A DNA stretch of 64,000 nt from Skermanella aerolata KACC 11604. Lineage in GTDB: Bacteria; Pseudomonadota; Alphaproteobacteria; Azospirillales; Azospirillaceae. Under the pieces are notes generated by a model. That model saw only the letters and a program-made list of their open reading frames with translations, searched no databases and was not told the origin of the DNA. Both the position numbers and the translations under genes were made by a program. Shown here piece after piece: positions 1-8,438 of this stretch; positions within the stretch are counted from its first letter, which is position 1; each line of letters begins with the position of its first letter. Location: positions 62,001 through 126,000 of the forward strand of contig NZ_AVFK01000006.1 in assembly GCF_000936425.1 (NCBI RefSeq), in the 5' to 3' direction.

Positions 1-1
1 G

Positions 2-1480
2 ACTAGCCTGAACCCCGTCCTGCCCGTCGGTTTCCAGGTCAAGGAGGCGCTTCGCTACCACAGCCGGGGCAGCGACAAGGACTGCGAGGCGGAGGCGCTC
101 CGCCTGTTCGACCGCGTCCGCATCCCCGACGCCAAGCGCCGCTTCAACCAGCACCCGCACACCTTCTCCGGCGGCATGCGGCAGCGGGTCATGATCGCGA
201 TGGCTCTCGCCTGCCGTCCCAAGCTGCTGATCGCGGACGAGCCGACGACGGCCCTGGACGTCACGGTCCAGGCCCAGATCCTCGACCTGCTGCGGGACTT
301 GCAGCGGGAGACGGGAACCGCCGTCCTGTTCATCACCCACGACATGGGCGTGGTGGCTCAGATCAGCGACCGCGTGCTGGTGATGCGGCACGGCAGGCTG
401 GTCGAAAGCGGCACGGCGGAGAGCGTCTTCGGCGCACCCCGGCACCCTTATACGAAGATGCTGCTGGCGGCGGTGCCGCGCCTGGGCGACATGGCGGGTT
501 CGACCGGACCGCGCCGCTTCGGCGAGGCCGCCGCCGGCACCAAGGCCCCGAAACTCGAGCGTAAGCCGATCCTGGAAGTCCGCGATCTCGTCACGCGCTT
601 TCCGGTCAAGGGCGGCTTCTTCAACCGGACGGTCGGCAATGTCCACGCGGTCGAGCGCGTCTCGTTTACGGTACGGGAGGGCGAGACCCTGGCGCTGGTC
701 GGCGAGTCCGGCTGCGGCAAGTCCACGACGGGCCGCAGCATCCTGCGGCTGGTCGAGCCTGCCGCCGGTTCGGTCCGCTTCGACGGGGAGGACATCCTGA
801 AGCTGGACAAACGGGCGCTCCAGGCGGCGCGGCGAAAGATCCAGATGATCTTCCAAGACCCTTTCGGCTCGCTCGACCCGCGCCAGACGGTCGGCTCCGC
901 CATTGCGGAACCGATGCTGCTGCACGGCATCGCGAACAAACGCGAAGTCCGCGACAAGGTGGCCTATCTGCTCCAGCGCGTCGGGCTGGAACCCGTCCAC
1001 GCCACCCGCTTCCCCCATGAATTCAGCGGCGGCCAGCGGCAGCGCCTGTGCATCGCGCGTGCCCTGGCGCTTCAGCCGAAGCTGGTCATCGCGGACGAGG
1101 CAGTGTCGGCCCTGGACGTCTCGATCAAGGCGCAGGTGATCGACCTGCTGCTCGACCTTCAGGACGAATTCAACTTGGCCTACCTGTTCATCAGCCACGA
1201 CATGGCGGTGGTCGAACGGGTAAGCCACCGGGTCGCCGTGATGTACCTGGGCGAGATCGTCGAGATCGGCCCCCGCGCCGACGTCATCGGCAACCCGCGC
1301 CACGACTACACCCGCCGATTGCTCGCCGCCGTTCCGGTCCCCGACCCACGTCGCCGGACACTTGACCGCGCTCCCCTCGGCGAGGAGTTGCGCAGCCCGA
1401 TCCGGCCCCTGAACCACACGCCGGATGCGCGGAACTTCATCGAAGTGACGCCGGGCCATTTCGTTCAGGCCAGCGTTTGA
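2..1480 (+). CDS. Fused double ABC ATPase of a peptide-type importer, GsiA-like (5' partial)
   Basis: The reading frame is open from base 2 and has no start here, so the N-terminus lies outside the window. The visible 492 residues hold the end of a first ATPase domain (Q-loop remnant TSLNPV, signature SGGMRQR, Walker B LLIADEP) and a complete second one (Walker [10 protein letters not shown] near residue 234, Q-loop [12 protein letters not shown], signature SGGQRQR). Fused DppD-DppF architecture powers uptake of peptides or glutathione-like compounds. The second Walker B reads [10 protein letters not shown], with Ala where most homologues have Pro; I recall the same in the GsiA glutathione importer. 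The substrate is not knowable from this fragment. The gene ends 13 nt before the oxidoreductase ATG, so it is probably the last transporter gene of an operon entering from the left. Confidence 0.93.
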   Translation, partial: TSLNPVLPVGFQVKEALRYHSRGSDKDCEAEALRLFDRVRIPDAKRRFNQHPHTFSGGMRQRVMIAMALACRPKLLIADEPTTALDVTVQAQILDLLRDLQRETGTAVLFITHDMGVVAQISDRVLVMRHGRLVESGTAESVFGAPRHPYTKMLLAAVPRLGDMAGSTGPRRFGEAAAGTKAPKLERKPILEVRDLVTRFPVKGGFFNRTVGNVHAVERVSFTVREGETLALVGESGCGKSTTGRSILRLVEPAAGSVRFDGEDILKLDKRALQAARRKIQMIFQDPFGSLDPRQTVGSAIAEPMLLHGIANKREVRDKVAYLLQRVGLEPVHATRFPHEFSGGQRQRLCIARALALQPKLVIADEAVSALDVSIKAQVIDLLLDLQDEFNLAYLFISHDMAVVERVSHRVAVMYLGEIVEIGPRADVIGNPRHDYTRRLLAAVPVPDPRRRTLDRAPLGEELRSPIRPLNHTPDARNFIEVTPGHFVQASV

Positions 1481-1505
1481 CCTGAAAGAACCGATGGAGG
1501 AATCG

Positions 1506-2513
1506 TTGAGCCAGACAGTTTCGTGGGGCGTCCTGAGCACCGCCAAGATCGCGCGCGAGAAGGTGATCCCCGCCATGCAGCGCGGCACACTGAGCCGCAT
1601 CGACGCCATCGCGTCGCGCGACGCCGTCAAGGCGGCCGAAACGGCGGCGTCCCTTGGCATTCCCAAATCCTACGGCAGCTACGAGGAGCTGCTGGCCGAC
1701 CCGGACATCCAGGCCGTCTACAACGCCCTGCCCAACCACCTCCACGTGCCCTGGACCCTCAAGGCGCTGGAAGCGGGCAAGCACGTGCTCTGTGAAAAGC
1801 CGGTTGCCCTGTCGGCAGCAGAAGCCGCCGAGATCACCGAGGCGCAGGCCCGCACCGGCCTCGTCGTGGCCGAAGCCTTCATGGTGCGCCACCATCCGCA
1901 ATGGCGGCGTGCCCGCGAGATCGCCGCGAGCGGCAGGATCGGCGAGGTTCGCGCAATCCAGACCTTCTTTTCCTACTACCTGACCGATCCGGACAACGTC
2001 CGCAACAAGGCCGATATCGGAGGCGGCGCGCTGTACGACATCGGCTGCTACGCCATCTCGACGGCGCGCTACATCTTCGGCGCGGAACCGGAGCGCGTCG
2101 TGGGCCTGATCGACCGCGATCCCGTGATGCTGACCGACCGGCTGACCAGCGGACTGGCCGAGTTCCCCGGCAACCGGCACCTGACCTTCTCCTGCGCCAC
2201 CCAGCTCGTTCCGCATCAGCGGGTGACGATCAGCGGCACCAAGGGACGGATCGAGGTCCAGATCCCCTTCAATCCCACACCCGCTCAAGCGACGCGCCTG
2301 CTAATCGACGACGGCACCGATCTGGCCGGCAGCGGCATCGAGGTCGAGGAGTTTCCGCCCTGCGACCAGTACACGCTCCAGGGCGACGCCTTCTCCCGCG
2401 TCGTGCTGGGCCAGGAGGAACTGCCGCACTCGATCGGCGACGCCGTCCTCAACATGCGCGTGATCGACGCCTTTTTCCGCTCGGCCAAGGCCGGCGCCTG
2501 GGAGCAGCCATGA
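1506..2513 (+). CDS. Gfo/Idh/MocA family NAD(P)-dependent oxidoreductase
   Basis: This predicted cytoplasmic dehydrogenase has an N-terminal Rossmann domain and a C-terminal substrate domain, about 335 residues, normal for the family. Family hallmarks are the NALPNHLH segment and the CEKP motif that carries the conserved lysine. An ATG at 1494 is in frame, but GGAGG at 1496-1500 lies inside that codon context and is spaced 5 nt before TTG 1506, so I prefer the TTG start. The stop overlaps the ATG of the SDR gene (ATGA), so the two are translationally coupled. Such enzymes oxidise sugars, inositols or reduce imines. Next to a peptide-type ATPase gene it may process the imported compound, but the substrate is unknown. 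Confidence 0.9.
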   Translation: MSQTVSWGVLSTAKIAREKVIPAMQRGTLSRIDAIASRDAVKAAETAASLGIPKSYGSYEELLADPDIQAVYNALPNHLHVPWTLKALEAGKHVLCEKPVALSAAEAAEITEAQARTGLVVAEAFMVRHHPQWRRAREIAASGRIGEVRAIQTFFSYYLTDPDNVRNKADIGGGALYDIGCYAISTARYIFGAEPERVVGLIDRDPVMLTDRLTSGLAEFPGNRHLTFSCATQLVPHQRVTISGTKGRIEVQIPFNPTPAQATRLLIDDGTDLAGSGIEVEEFPPCDQYTLQGDAFSRVVLGQEELPHSIGDAVLNMRVIDAFFRSAKAGAWEQP

Positions 2514-3220
2514 CTGTCAACACCACCCGCCGCGTCGCCCTGATCTCCGGTGCCAATCGCGGCATCGGCCTTGCCGTCGCACTCAAGCTCGCCGAGTCCG
2601 GCTGGTCGCTCAGCCTCGGCGTGCGTGATCCGGCGAAACTGACACAGGTCCCCGGCGGTGCCGACACCCTGGTCCATCGCTTCGACGCCACCGATCCGGC
2701 TTCGGAAAAGGCTTGGACCGAGGCGACGGCCGAACGCTTCGGCCGGATCGACGCCGTGATCGCCAATGCCGGCATCATGATCCCCAAGACGGTGATCGAA
2801 GCCGACGACAGCGATATCGACGCACTCATGCAGGTCAACGTCAAATCGCCGATGCGGCTGGTCCAGGCGGCATGGCCCTTGCTGACGGCGTCGGGCAAGG
2901 GACGCGTCATCACCATCGCGTCGCTCTCGGGCAAGCGGGTGAAGAGCGCCAAGTCCGGCACCTACGCCATCAGCAAGTTCGCCGCCATGGCATTGACCCA
3001 CTCGATCCGTCAGGCCGGCTGGGACCAGGGCATCCGCGCCACCGCCATCTGCCCCGGCTATGTCGCGACCGACATGTCCGCACCCCTAACCGACCGCCCG
3101 CCGGAGGACATCACCCAACCCGAAGACATCGCCCGCATCGTCGCCTTCGTCCTCGACCTACCCAATACATCGAGCATCACCGAAGTCCCGATCAACTCGA
3201 CGCTGGAGGAGATGTTCTAA
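2510..3220 (+). CDS. Short-chain dehydrogenase/reductase
   Basis: A classical SDR of 236 residues. The cofactor motif SGANRGIG is at residues 13-20, the NAG motif follows, and the catalytic YxxxK is in GTYAISK with serines upstream. The start ATG overlaps the preceding stop codon by the ATGA arrangement, tying it to the Gfo/Idh gene. The two oxidoreductases may act in sequence on one substrate, which is inference. The gene is followed at once by a GC-rich hairpin that separates it from the convergent flavoenzyme gene. The substrate cannot be assigned. Confidence 0.92.
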   Translation: MTVNTTRRVALISGANRGIGLAVALKLAESGWSLSLGVRDPAKLTQVPGGADTLVHRFDATDPASEKAWTEATAERFGRIDAVIANAGIMIPKTVIEADDSDIDALMQVNVKSPMRLVQAAWPLLTASGKGRVITIASLSGKRVKSAKSGTYAISKFAAMALTHSIRQAGWDQGIRATAICPGYVATDMSAPLTDRPPEDITQPEDIARIVAFVLDLPNTSSITEVPINSTLEEMF

Positions 3221-3252
3221 AAAAGGCCGAGCGGCCCGCTAACAAGCGGGCC
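3219..3252. terminator. Bidirectional terminator between convergent genes
   Basis: An 8-bp perfect stem, GGCCCGCT/AGCGGGCC (3233-3240 with 3245-3252, loop AACA), lies between the SDR stop at 3220 and the flavoenzyme stop at 3262. Read on the minus strand, a run of six T (3219-3224) follows a few bases later, so it should end the leftward operon. On the plus strand the T tract is weak. Confidence 0.65.
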
Positions 3253-3261
3253 TTAGCCTCT

Positions 3262-4578
3262 TCAAGCCGCCTTCGTCGTCCCGCGCAGGAAGCGTTCGTA
3301 GCGGAAGGGGGTCGGGTCGGCGATCGGGACGTCTCCCGTCACCAGATCGGCCGCCATACGGCCGGTCCCCGGCCCCAGGCCGAAGCCGTGGCCGGACATG
3401 CCGCTGGCGATCACCAGACCGGGCACGCCAGGGACGTGGGAGATTACGGGGACGGCGTCCGGCATCACGTCGACCAGTCCGCCCCAGCTTTCCACAATTT
3501 CCATGTTCCGGAAGGCGGGGAAGTTGCGGGCGAGGTTGACCTTGGCTTCCTCCAGAATCGAGTCCACCGGCGCCGGGTCGAGCACGCGGACTGTTTCGAA
3601 CGGCGTCTTCTGGTCCAATGTCCAGCGCTTCGGGATCTGCCATTCCTCGATGAAGCGGCCGTTGACCCTTAGCCGAAGCTCGTGCCACTGCTTCCGCAAG
3701 GCCGGCAGGAAGTCGAAGAACAGGCGGAAGCTGTCGGGCACGATCGGAGCGACGTTGGCGCCGCGTTGCGCCACCGTATAGCCGCCGTCCAGCCTGCGGC
3801 GGAACGCGAAGTCGGAAGCGCCGACCGCCTGCGACGGCACGCCGTCGAGTGGCTTGGTCCGCATCACCGATCCCAGGATCTTGAGCTGCGGGAACGTCAC
3901 CCCAATGTTGCCGAGGAACAGCCGCGACCACGCTCCCCCCGCCACCACGACGGTATCGCAGGCGATCGTCCCCTTCTCCGTCACGGCGCCCGACACTTTG
4001 CCGGCCGATGTCTCGATCCCGCGCACGGCGCAGCCGGTCAGGATATAAGCGCCCATCCGGCGGGCGGCGGCGGCGATGGCGGGGGCCGCCTTCTGCGGCT
4101 CGGCGCGGCCGTCGCTGGGCGTGTAGAGCGCTCCCTTCCACTTGCGGGCGGAACCGGGCAGCAGCTTGTCGACCGCGTCGGGGCTGAGCAGATGGCTATC
4201 GAGCTGGTAGGGCCGGGCGTGCTCCAGCCATTCCTCGTGGCGGGCGATGTCGTCCTGGGTTTCGCACAGGTAGACCACGCCTTCCTTGCGGAAGCCGGTC
4301 TCGCCTTCGACCCGCGTGTTCATTTGCTCCCAGAACCGCAGGCTCTCGATCGCCAGCGGGATTTCGGCGACATCGCGGCCCATCTTGCGGCACCAACCCC
4401 AGTTGCGGCTGGATTGCTCGCCGGCGATATGCCCTTTCTCGCAGAGCGCCACCGAGACGCCCTTCTCTGCCAGGAACATCGCGGTGCAGACGCCGACGAT
4501 GCCGCCGCCGATGATCACGACATCAACGCGCTTGGGAATGACCTGATCTGTTTCGATTTGATCGATACGGGGTGCCAT
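3262..4578 (-). CDS. FAD-dependent amino-acid oxidase/dehydrogenase (DAO family), copy 1
   Basis: The 438-residue protein opens with the FAD-binding GGGIVG dinucleotide motif (about residue 23) followed by CEKGHIAGEQSSRNWGW, typical of DAO-type flavoproteins that oxidise D-amino, N-methyl or secondary amines. The C-terminal SGHGFGLGPGTGR segment closes the FAD site. The ATG at 4578 is preceded by GAGGAAA. It is the last gene of the leftward hyuAB/peptide transporter operon, 55 nt after the DppF gene. A close paralogue sits at 19660-20991 next to the second transporter. It probably oxidises an imported amino-acid derivative; the substrate is inferred only from context. Confidence 0.92.
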   Translation of the reverse strand: MAPRIDQIETDQVIPKRVDVVIIGGGIVGVCTAMFLAEKGVSVALCEKGHIAGEQSSRNWGWCRKMGRDVAEIPLAIESLRFWEQMNTRVEGETGFRKEGVVYLCETQDDIARHEEWLEHARPYQLDSHLLSPDAVDKLLPGSARKWKGALYTPSDGRAEPQKAAPAIAAAARRMGAYILTGCAVRGIETSAGKVSGAVTEKGTIACDTVVVAGGAWSRLFLGNIGVTFPQLKILGSVMRTKPLDGVPSQAVGASDFAFRRRLDGGYTVAQRGANVAPIVPDSFRLFFDFLPALRKQWHELRLRVNGRFIEEWQIPKRWTLDQKTPFETVRVLDPAPVDSILEEAKVNLARNFPAFRNMEIVESWGGLVDVMPDAVPVISHVPGVPGLVIASGMSGHGFGLGPGTGRMAADLVTGDVPIADPTPFRYERFLRGTTKAA

Positions 4579-4633
4579 GATTTGGCGATTTCCTCGATTA
4601 TGCCGGAAAGCGGAAGAACTTGGTCGGAACCGG

Positions 4634-5623
4634 TCAGCCGATGTCGTGCCGGATGCAGGCGACGCGGTGAGCGGGGTCACCCCGCGCTTCGAGCGCCGGA
4701 ACCACTCCGGCGCAGGCCTCGATCGCGCTGGGGCAGCGGGTCCGGAAGACGCAGCCGGAGGGAGGGTTGGCGGGGCTGGGCGGTTCGCCGCGCAGCACGA
4801 CGCGCTCGCGCCGGGATGCGGCGTGGAGGCTGGGCGCCGCCGACAGCAGTGCTCGGGTATAGGGATGATGCGGGGCGGAGAAGACGGCTTCGACCGGTCC
4901 TTCCTCCATCACCCGGCCGAGATAGAGCACGACGACGCGGTCGCACAGGTGGCGCACCACCGGCAGGTCGTGGCTGATGAACAGCATCGCCAGACCCATC
5001 CTGGCGCGCAGATCGGCGAGCAGCGCCATGACCTGCGCCTGGACCGAGACGTCCAGCGCCGATACCGGTTCGTCCGCGACCAGGAAGTCCGGATCGGTCG
5101 CCAGCGCCCGCGCGATGGCGACGCGCTGGCGCTGGCCGCCGCTGAACTGACGCGGCGTCCGGTCGGCATGGTGCGGCTCCAGCCCTACTCGCCCCAGCAG
5201 TTCCACCACCCGCTCGCGGCGCTGGTCCTTCGGCACGATGTTGTGGATGGCAAGCCCGTCCTCCACCTGCGAGCCCACCGTCCGCCGAGGGTCGAGGCTG
5301 GAATAGGGGTCCTGGAAGACCATCTGCATGCGGCGGCGGAGCGCCCTTCGGCGCTTGTCGTCGAGAGTGGCGAGGTCGTCGCCGTCGAACGTGATCCGCC
5401 CGGCGCTGAGGTCCATCAGCCCCAGCATCAGCCTGCCGATCGTGCTCTTGCCCGACCCGCTCTCTCCTACCAGCCCGACCGCCTCGCCGCGCGACAGCGA
5501 GATCGAGACGTCGCTGACCGCCTGGATCGAGCGGCTTCGGCGGAAGAACCCGCCGCCGTGGAACGACCGGCTCATGTTGCGGCCTTCGATCAGACTGTTC
5601 GTCATGGAAAGACCGTCCGTCAT
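4634..5623 (-). CDS. dppF: Peptide ABC transporter ATP-binding protein, DppF/OppF type
   Basis: A 329-residue ATPase with Walker [11 protein letters not shown]-loop MVFQDPYSSLDP, signature SGGQRQRVAIARAL and Walker [13 protein letters not shown]. The C-terminal oligopeptide-transporter extension has the cysteine cluster around VFRTRCPSAIEAC. The ATG at 5623 overlaps the stop of the upstream permease-ATPase fusion (ATGA). It supplies the second ATPase of the importer; the first is the C-terminal half of the fusion. Substrate specificity follows from the binding protein at 8439-9983, not from this gene. Confidence 0.93.
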   Translation of the reverse strand: MTDGLSMTNSLIEGRNMSRSFHGGGFFRRSRSIQAVSDVSISLSRGEAVGLVGESGSGKSTIGRLMLGLMDLSAGRITFDGDDLATLDDKRRRALRRRMQMVFQDPYSSLDPRRTVGSQVEDGLAIHNIVPKDQRRERVVELLGRVGLEPHHADRTPRQFSGGQRQRVAIARALATDPDFLVADEPVSALDVSVQAQVMALLADLRARMGLAMLFISHDLPVVRHLCDRVVVLYLGRVMEEGPVEAVFSAPHHPYTRALLSAAPSLHAASRRERVVLRGEPPSPANPPSGCVFRTRCPSAIEACAGVVPALEARGDPAHRVACIRHDIG

Positions 5624-7449
5624 AGGGATGCCCACCGGATGCAACGGGATGCCCGGCCAGGACCGATGTCGAACAGCGGCGGCCGGGTCTTGACACAGGT
5701 ATCGATGCTCTTGTCGCAGCGCGGGGCGAACACGCAGCCGGCCGGCAGGTCGCCTGGCACCGGCACGGTCCCTGGGATGCCTTCGGGAGCCGGTCCGTCG
5801 TCCTTCGGCGCACTGCGCAGCAGGGCAGCCGTATAGGGGTGGCGAGGATCGGCGAAGATCTCGGCCGTTGGCCCTTCCTCCAGGATCTCGCCCGCGTACA
5901 TGACGGCGACCCGGTCGGCGATCTCCGCCACCACCGGCAGGCTGTGGGTGATGAACAGCAACCCCAACCCGCTGTCGCGCTTCAGGGAGGCCAGCAGATC
6001 CAGCACTTGGGCCTGGATGGTGACGTCCAGCGCAGTCGTCGGCTCGTCCGCGACCAGCAGGCGTGGACCGTTGGCGATCGCCATCGCGATCATCACCCGC
6101 TGCCGCATGCCGCCGGACAACTCGTGGGGGAACGCCTTGGCCCTGCGCTCCGGGTCAGGGATGCCGACGTTGCGGAGCAGCGTCACCGCCTGGGTCGTGG
6201 CGGCCCGGCGGGAGACCGGGCGATGGGCACGGATCGCCTCCGCGATCTGGGACCCGACGCGGTGGACCGGGTTCAGGCTGCTGCCGGGGTCCTGGAAGAT
6301 CATCGCCATCCTGTCGCCAAGCAGCTTCCGCAACTCAGCCGCCGGCAAGGCCAGCAGGTCCTTGCCCTCCATCGTGGCGGTGCCGCCGGAGACTTCCACG
6401 CCGGCTGGCACCATGCCGATGGCCGACAGGCTCATCAGCGACTTGCCGGACCCGCTCTCGCCGACGATCGCCAGCGTCTCGCCTTCACGGACATGGAACG
6501 AGACGTCCCGCACCGCCAGCTTGCCGTCCCCAGGGTCGCCGATGGCGACAGTCAGTCCCCGCACGTCCAGCACGGTGCCCGGCTCGGCCGGTTCCGGTAC
6601 AACTGGAGCCGCGACGCGGCGGAACCGCGAGAACCAGGAAGCGCGCCGTGCAGCCGGATGGGGATCGAGCACGTCGCGCAGGCCGTCGCACAGCGCGTTC
6701 ATCGCCAGGATGGTCACCGTTAGCGCCAGACAGGGCCACAGCAGCAGGAGCGGCGCCTGGACCATCGTGCCGCGTGCCGCCCCGATCATCAGCCCCCAGC
6801 TTGGGGCCGGAGGGACCACGCCTAGCCCCAGGAACGACAGCCCGGATTCCAGGACCACAGCGGATGCCGCTGCCAGACTGAACTGGACCAGGACGGGGCC
6901 GGCGATGTTGGGCAGGATCGTCCGCGTCATGATCCGCAATCGTCCCGCCCCCAGCACCTTCATCGCCGTGACGTATTCATGGCCGCGCACCGACAACACG
7001 CCGGCATAGGCGACGCGGGTGAAACTGGGCAGATAGACGATGGCCAGCACCGGGATCAGCGTGCTCGCCCCCGGTCCCAGCAGCGTCACCACCAGCAGCG
7101 CCAGCAGCAGCGGCGGGAAGCACAGGACCACGTCCATCGACCGGACGGCCAGCAGTTCCGCAACACCCCTGACATAGCCGCCGACCAGACCCAGGATCGT
7201 GCCGATGACGCAGGCTATGGCGGCGGCGGCGAAGGCGATGCCGAGCGAGGTCCTAGCACCCCAGATCAGGCGCGACAGGACGTCCCGGCCATACTCGTCC
7301 TGACCCAGGGGATGGGCCGCCGAGGGTCCCGCCAGCCGGTGCGCCACGTCCATCGCGACCGGATCGGCCAGCCCGATGACAGGGGCGGCCAGTGCGGCCA
7401 GCACGATCAGGCCGACGGCGACGATGGGAAGCCAGGGCAGCCGCCTCAT
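5620..7449 (-). CDS. Permease-ATPase fusion of a peptide ABC transporter (DppC-DppD)
   Basis: One continuous frame of 609 residues joins two proteins that are usually separate. Residues 1-265 are a DppC-type inner-membrane permease, including HPLGQDEYGRDVLSRLIWGAR and the coupling EAA region near residues 155-210. A short linker follows (about 266-292). Residues 293-609 are a DppD-type ATPase with Walker A GESGSGKS at 330, Q-loop MIFQDPGSSLNP, signature SGGMRQR and Walker [13 protein letters not shown]. Both ends overlap neighbours by 4 nt. Both halves keep their key motifs, so this looks like a working fusion rather than an assembly error. Confidence 0.93.
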   Translation of the reverse strand: MRRLPWLPIVAVGLIVLAALAAPVIGLADPVAMDVAHRLAGPSAAHPLGQDEYGRDVLSRLIWGARTSLGIAFAAAAIACVIGTILGLVGGYVRGVAELLAVRSMDVVLCFPPLLLALLVVTLLGPGASTLIPVLAIVYLPSFTRVAYAGVLSVRGHEYVTAMKVLGAGRLRIMTRTILPNIAGPVLVQFSLAAASAVVLESGLSFLGLGVVPPAPSWGLMIGAARGTMVQAPLLLLWPCLALTVTILAMNALCDGLRDVLDPHPAARRASWFSRFRRVAAPVVPEPAEPGTVLDVRGLTVAIGDPGDGKLAVRDVSFHVREGETLAIVGESGSGKSLMSLSAIGMVPAGVEVSGGTATMEGKDLLALPAAELRKLLGDRMAMIFQDPGSSLNPVHRVGSQIAEAIRAHRPVSRRAATTQAVTLLRNVGIPDPERRAKAFPHELSGGMRQRVMIAMAIANGPRLLVADEPTTALDVTIQAQVLDLLASLKRDSGLGLLFITHSLPVVAEIADRVAVMYAGEILEEGPTAEIFADPRHPYTAALLRSAPKDDGPAPEGIPGTVPVPGDLPAGCVFAPRCDKSIDTCVKTRPPLFDIGPGRASRCIRWASL

Positions 7450-8396
7450 CCGTGCCTCACCCGAGGGTCGAGCACCGCGTAGAGGACATCGACGACAAAG
7501 TTGAGGGTGACGAACAGGATGGAGATCACCAGCACGACGCCGACCACGGCCGGATAGTCGCGCCCGTTGACCGCATCGACCAGCAGCCCCGACAGTCCCG
7601 GCCAGTTGAAGACGTATTCGACCAGCACGGTGCCGCCCAGCAGCGTTCCCAGGTTGAGCGCCAGGACGGTGACGACGGGGATCAGCGCGTTCCGCAGGAT
7701 GTGCCGCGTCAGGATGCGCCGGAACGACAACCCCTTGGCCCGCGCCGTCCGGACATAGTCGCGCAGCGTCACTTCAAGCACGGCGCTCCGCGTCACCCGG
7801 AACATGGTCGCCGAGAGGCCGACCGCGATGGTCCCCGCCGGCATCAGCAGCAGGATCAGATGCTGCGCAGGGTCCTGGGAGAACGGGACGAAGCCGCCCG
7901 CGGGCACCAGCCGAAGCGACTGGGCGAACACCAGGATCGCCACCGTGCCGACCACGAAGACCGGCACCGCCAAGCCCAGCCCGGCCAGCGCCGAGGCGAT
8001 CCGGTCGAAGGCTCCGCCGGCGCCGACCGCCGCCAGCGTCCCGGTCGAGACGCCGACCAGGACGCTGATCAGGGCGGCTGCCCCTATCAGTTCCAACGTG
8101 CGCGGCAGGCGTGTCGCGATCTCTCCTGCTATCGGCGCTCCATCCATCATGGAGTATCCGAGATCCCCCCGCAGCAGGCCCGCCATGCTGTGAAGGTACT
8201 GCTCCAGCACCGGCCGGTTCAGGCCGAGCTGGTCGCGCAGATCCTCGACGATGGCGGGATCGGGTGCCGCCCCTCCCTGCGACAGCAGAAGTTCCGCCGG
8301 GTCGCCGGGCACCAGATATATCGCCAGGAAGACGATGGTGGCGACCAGCCAGACCAGCAGCACCGAGATGCCGAGACGCTTCACAAACCATTCCAT
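7446..8396 (-). CDS. dppB: Peptide ABC transporter permease, DppB type
   Basis: A 316-residue inner-membrane protein with the DppB signature: N-terminal helix, YLVPGDPAELL segment, large periplasmic loop, then several helices with the cytoplasmic EAA-like stretch TARAKGLSFRRIL. It pairs with the permease half of the downstream fusion, whose ATG overlaps its stop. Two identical copies of a GGAGGT-containing 15-mer precede the start (8398-8427). The nearer one gives 6-nt spacing to the ATG at 8396. Confidence 0.93.
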   Translation of the reverse strand: MEWFVKRLGISVLLVWLVATIVFLAIYLVPGDPAELLLSQGGAAPDPAIVEDLRDQLGLNRPVLEQYLHSMAGLLRGDLGYSMMDGAPIAGEIATRLPRTLELIGAAALISVLVGVSTGTLAAVGAGGAFDRIASALAGLGLAVPVFVVGTVAILVFAQSLRLVPAGGFVPFSQDPAQHLILLLMPAGTIAVGLSATMFRVTRSAVLEVTLRDYVRTARAKGLSFRRILTRHILRNALIPVVTVLALNLGTLLGGTVLVEYVFNWPGLSGLLVDAVNGRDYPAVVGVVLVISILFVTLNFVVDVLYAVLDPRVRHG

Positions 8397-8397
8397 G

Positions 8398-8427
8398 CAT
8401 CGACCTCCGTTCCATCGACCTCCGTTC
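8398..8427 (-). repeat. Tandem 15-bp duplication carrying a ribosome binding site
   Basis: On the minus strand the unit GAACGGAGGTCGATG is present twice, back to back and identical (8398-8412 and 8413-8427), between the binding-protein stop and the permease start. Each copy holds its own GGAGGT followed by ATG, so the dppB-like gene has a doubled Shine-Dalgarno region. Only the proximal copy is spaced correctly for the annotated start. Confidence 0.9.
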
Positions 8428-8438
8428 CCGAGTGCGGT

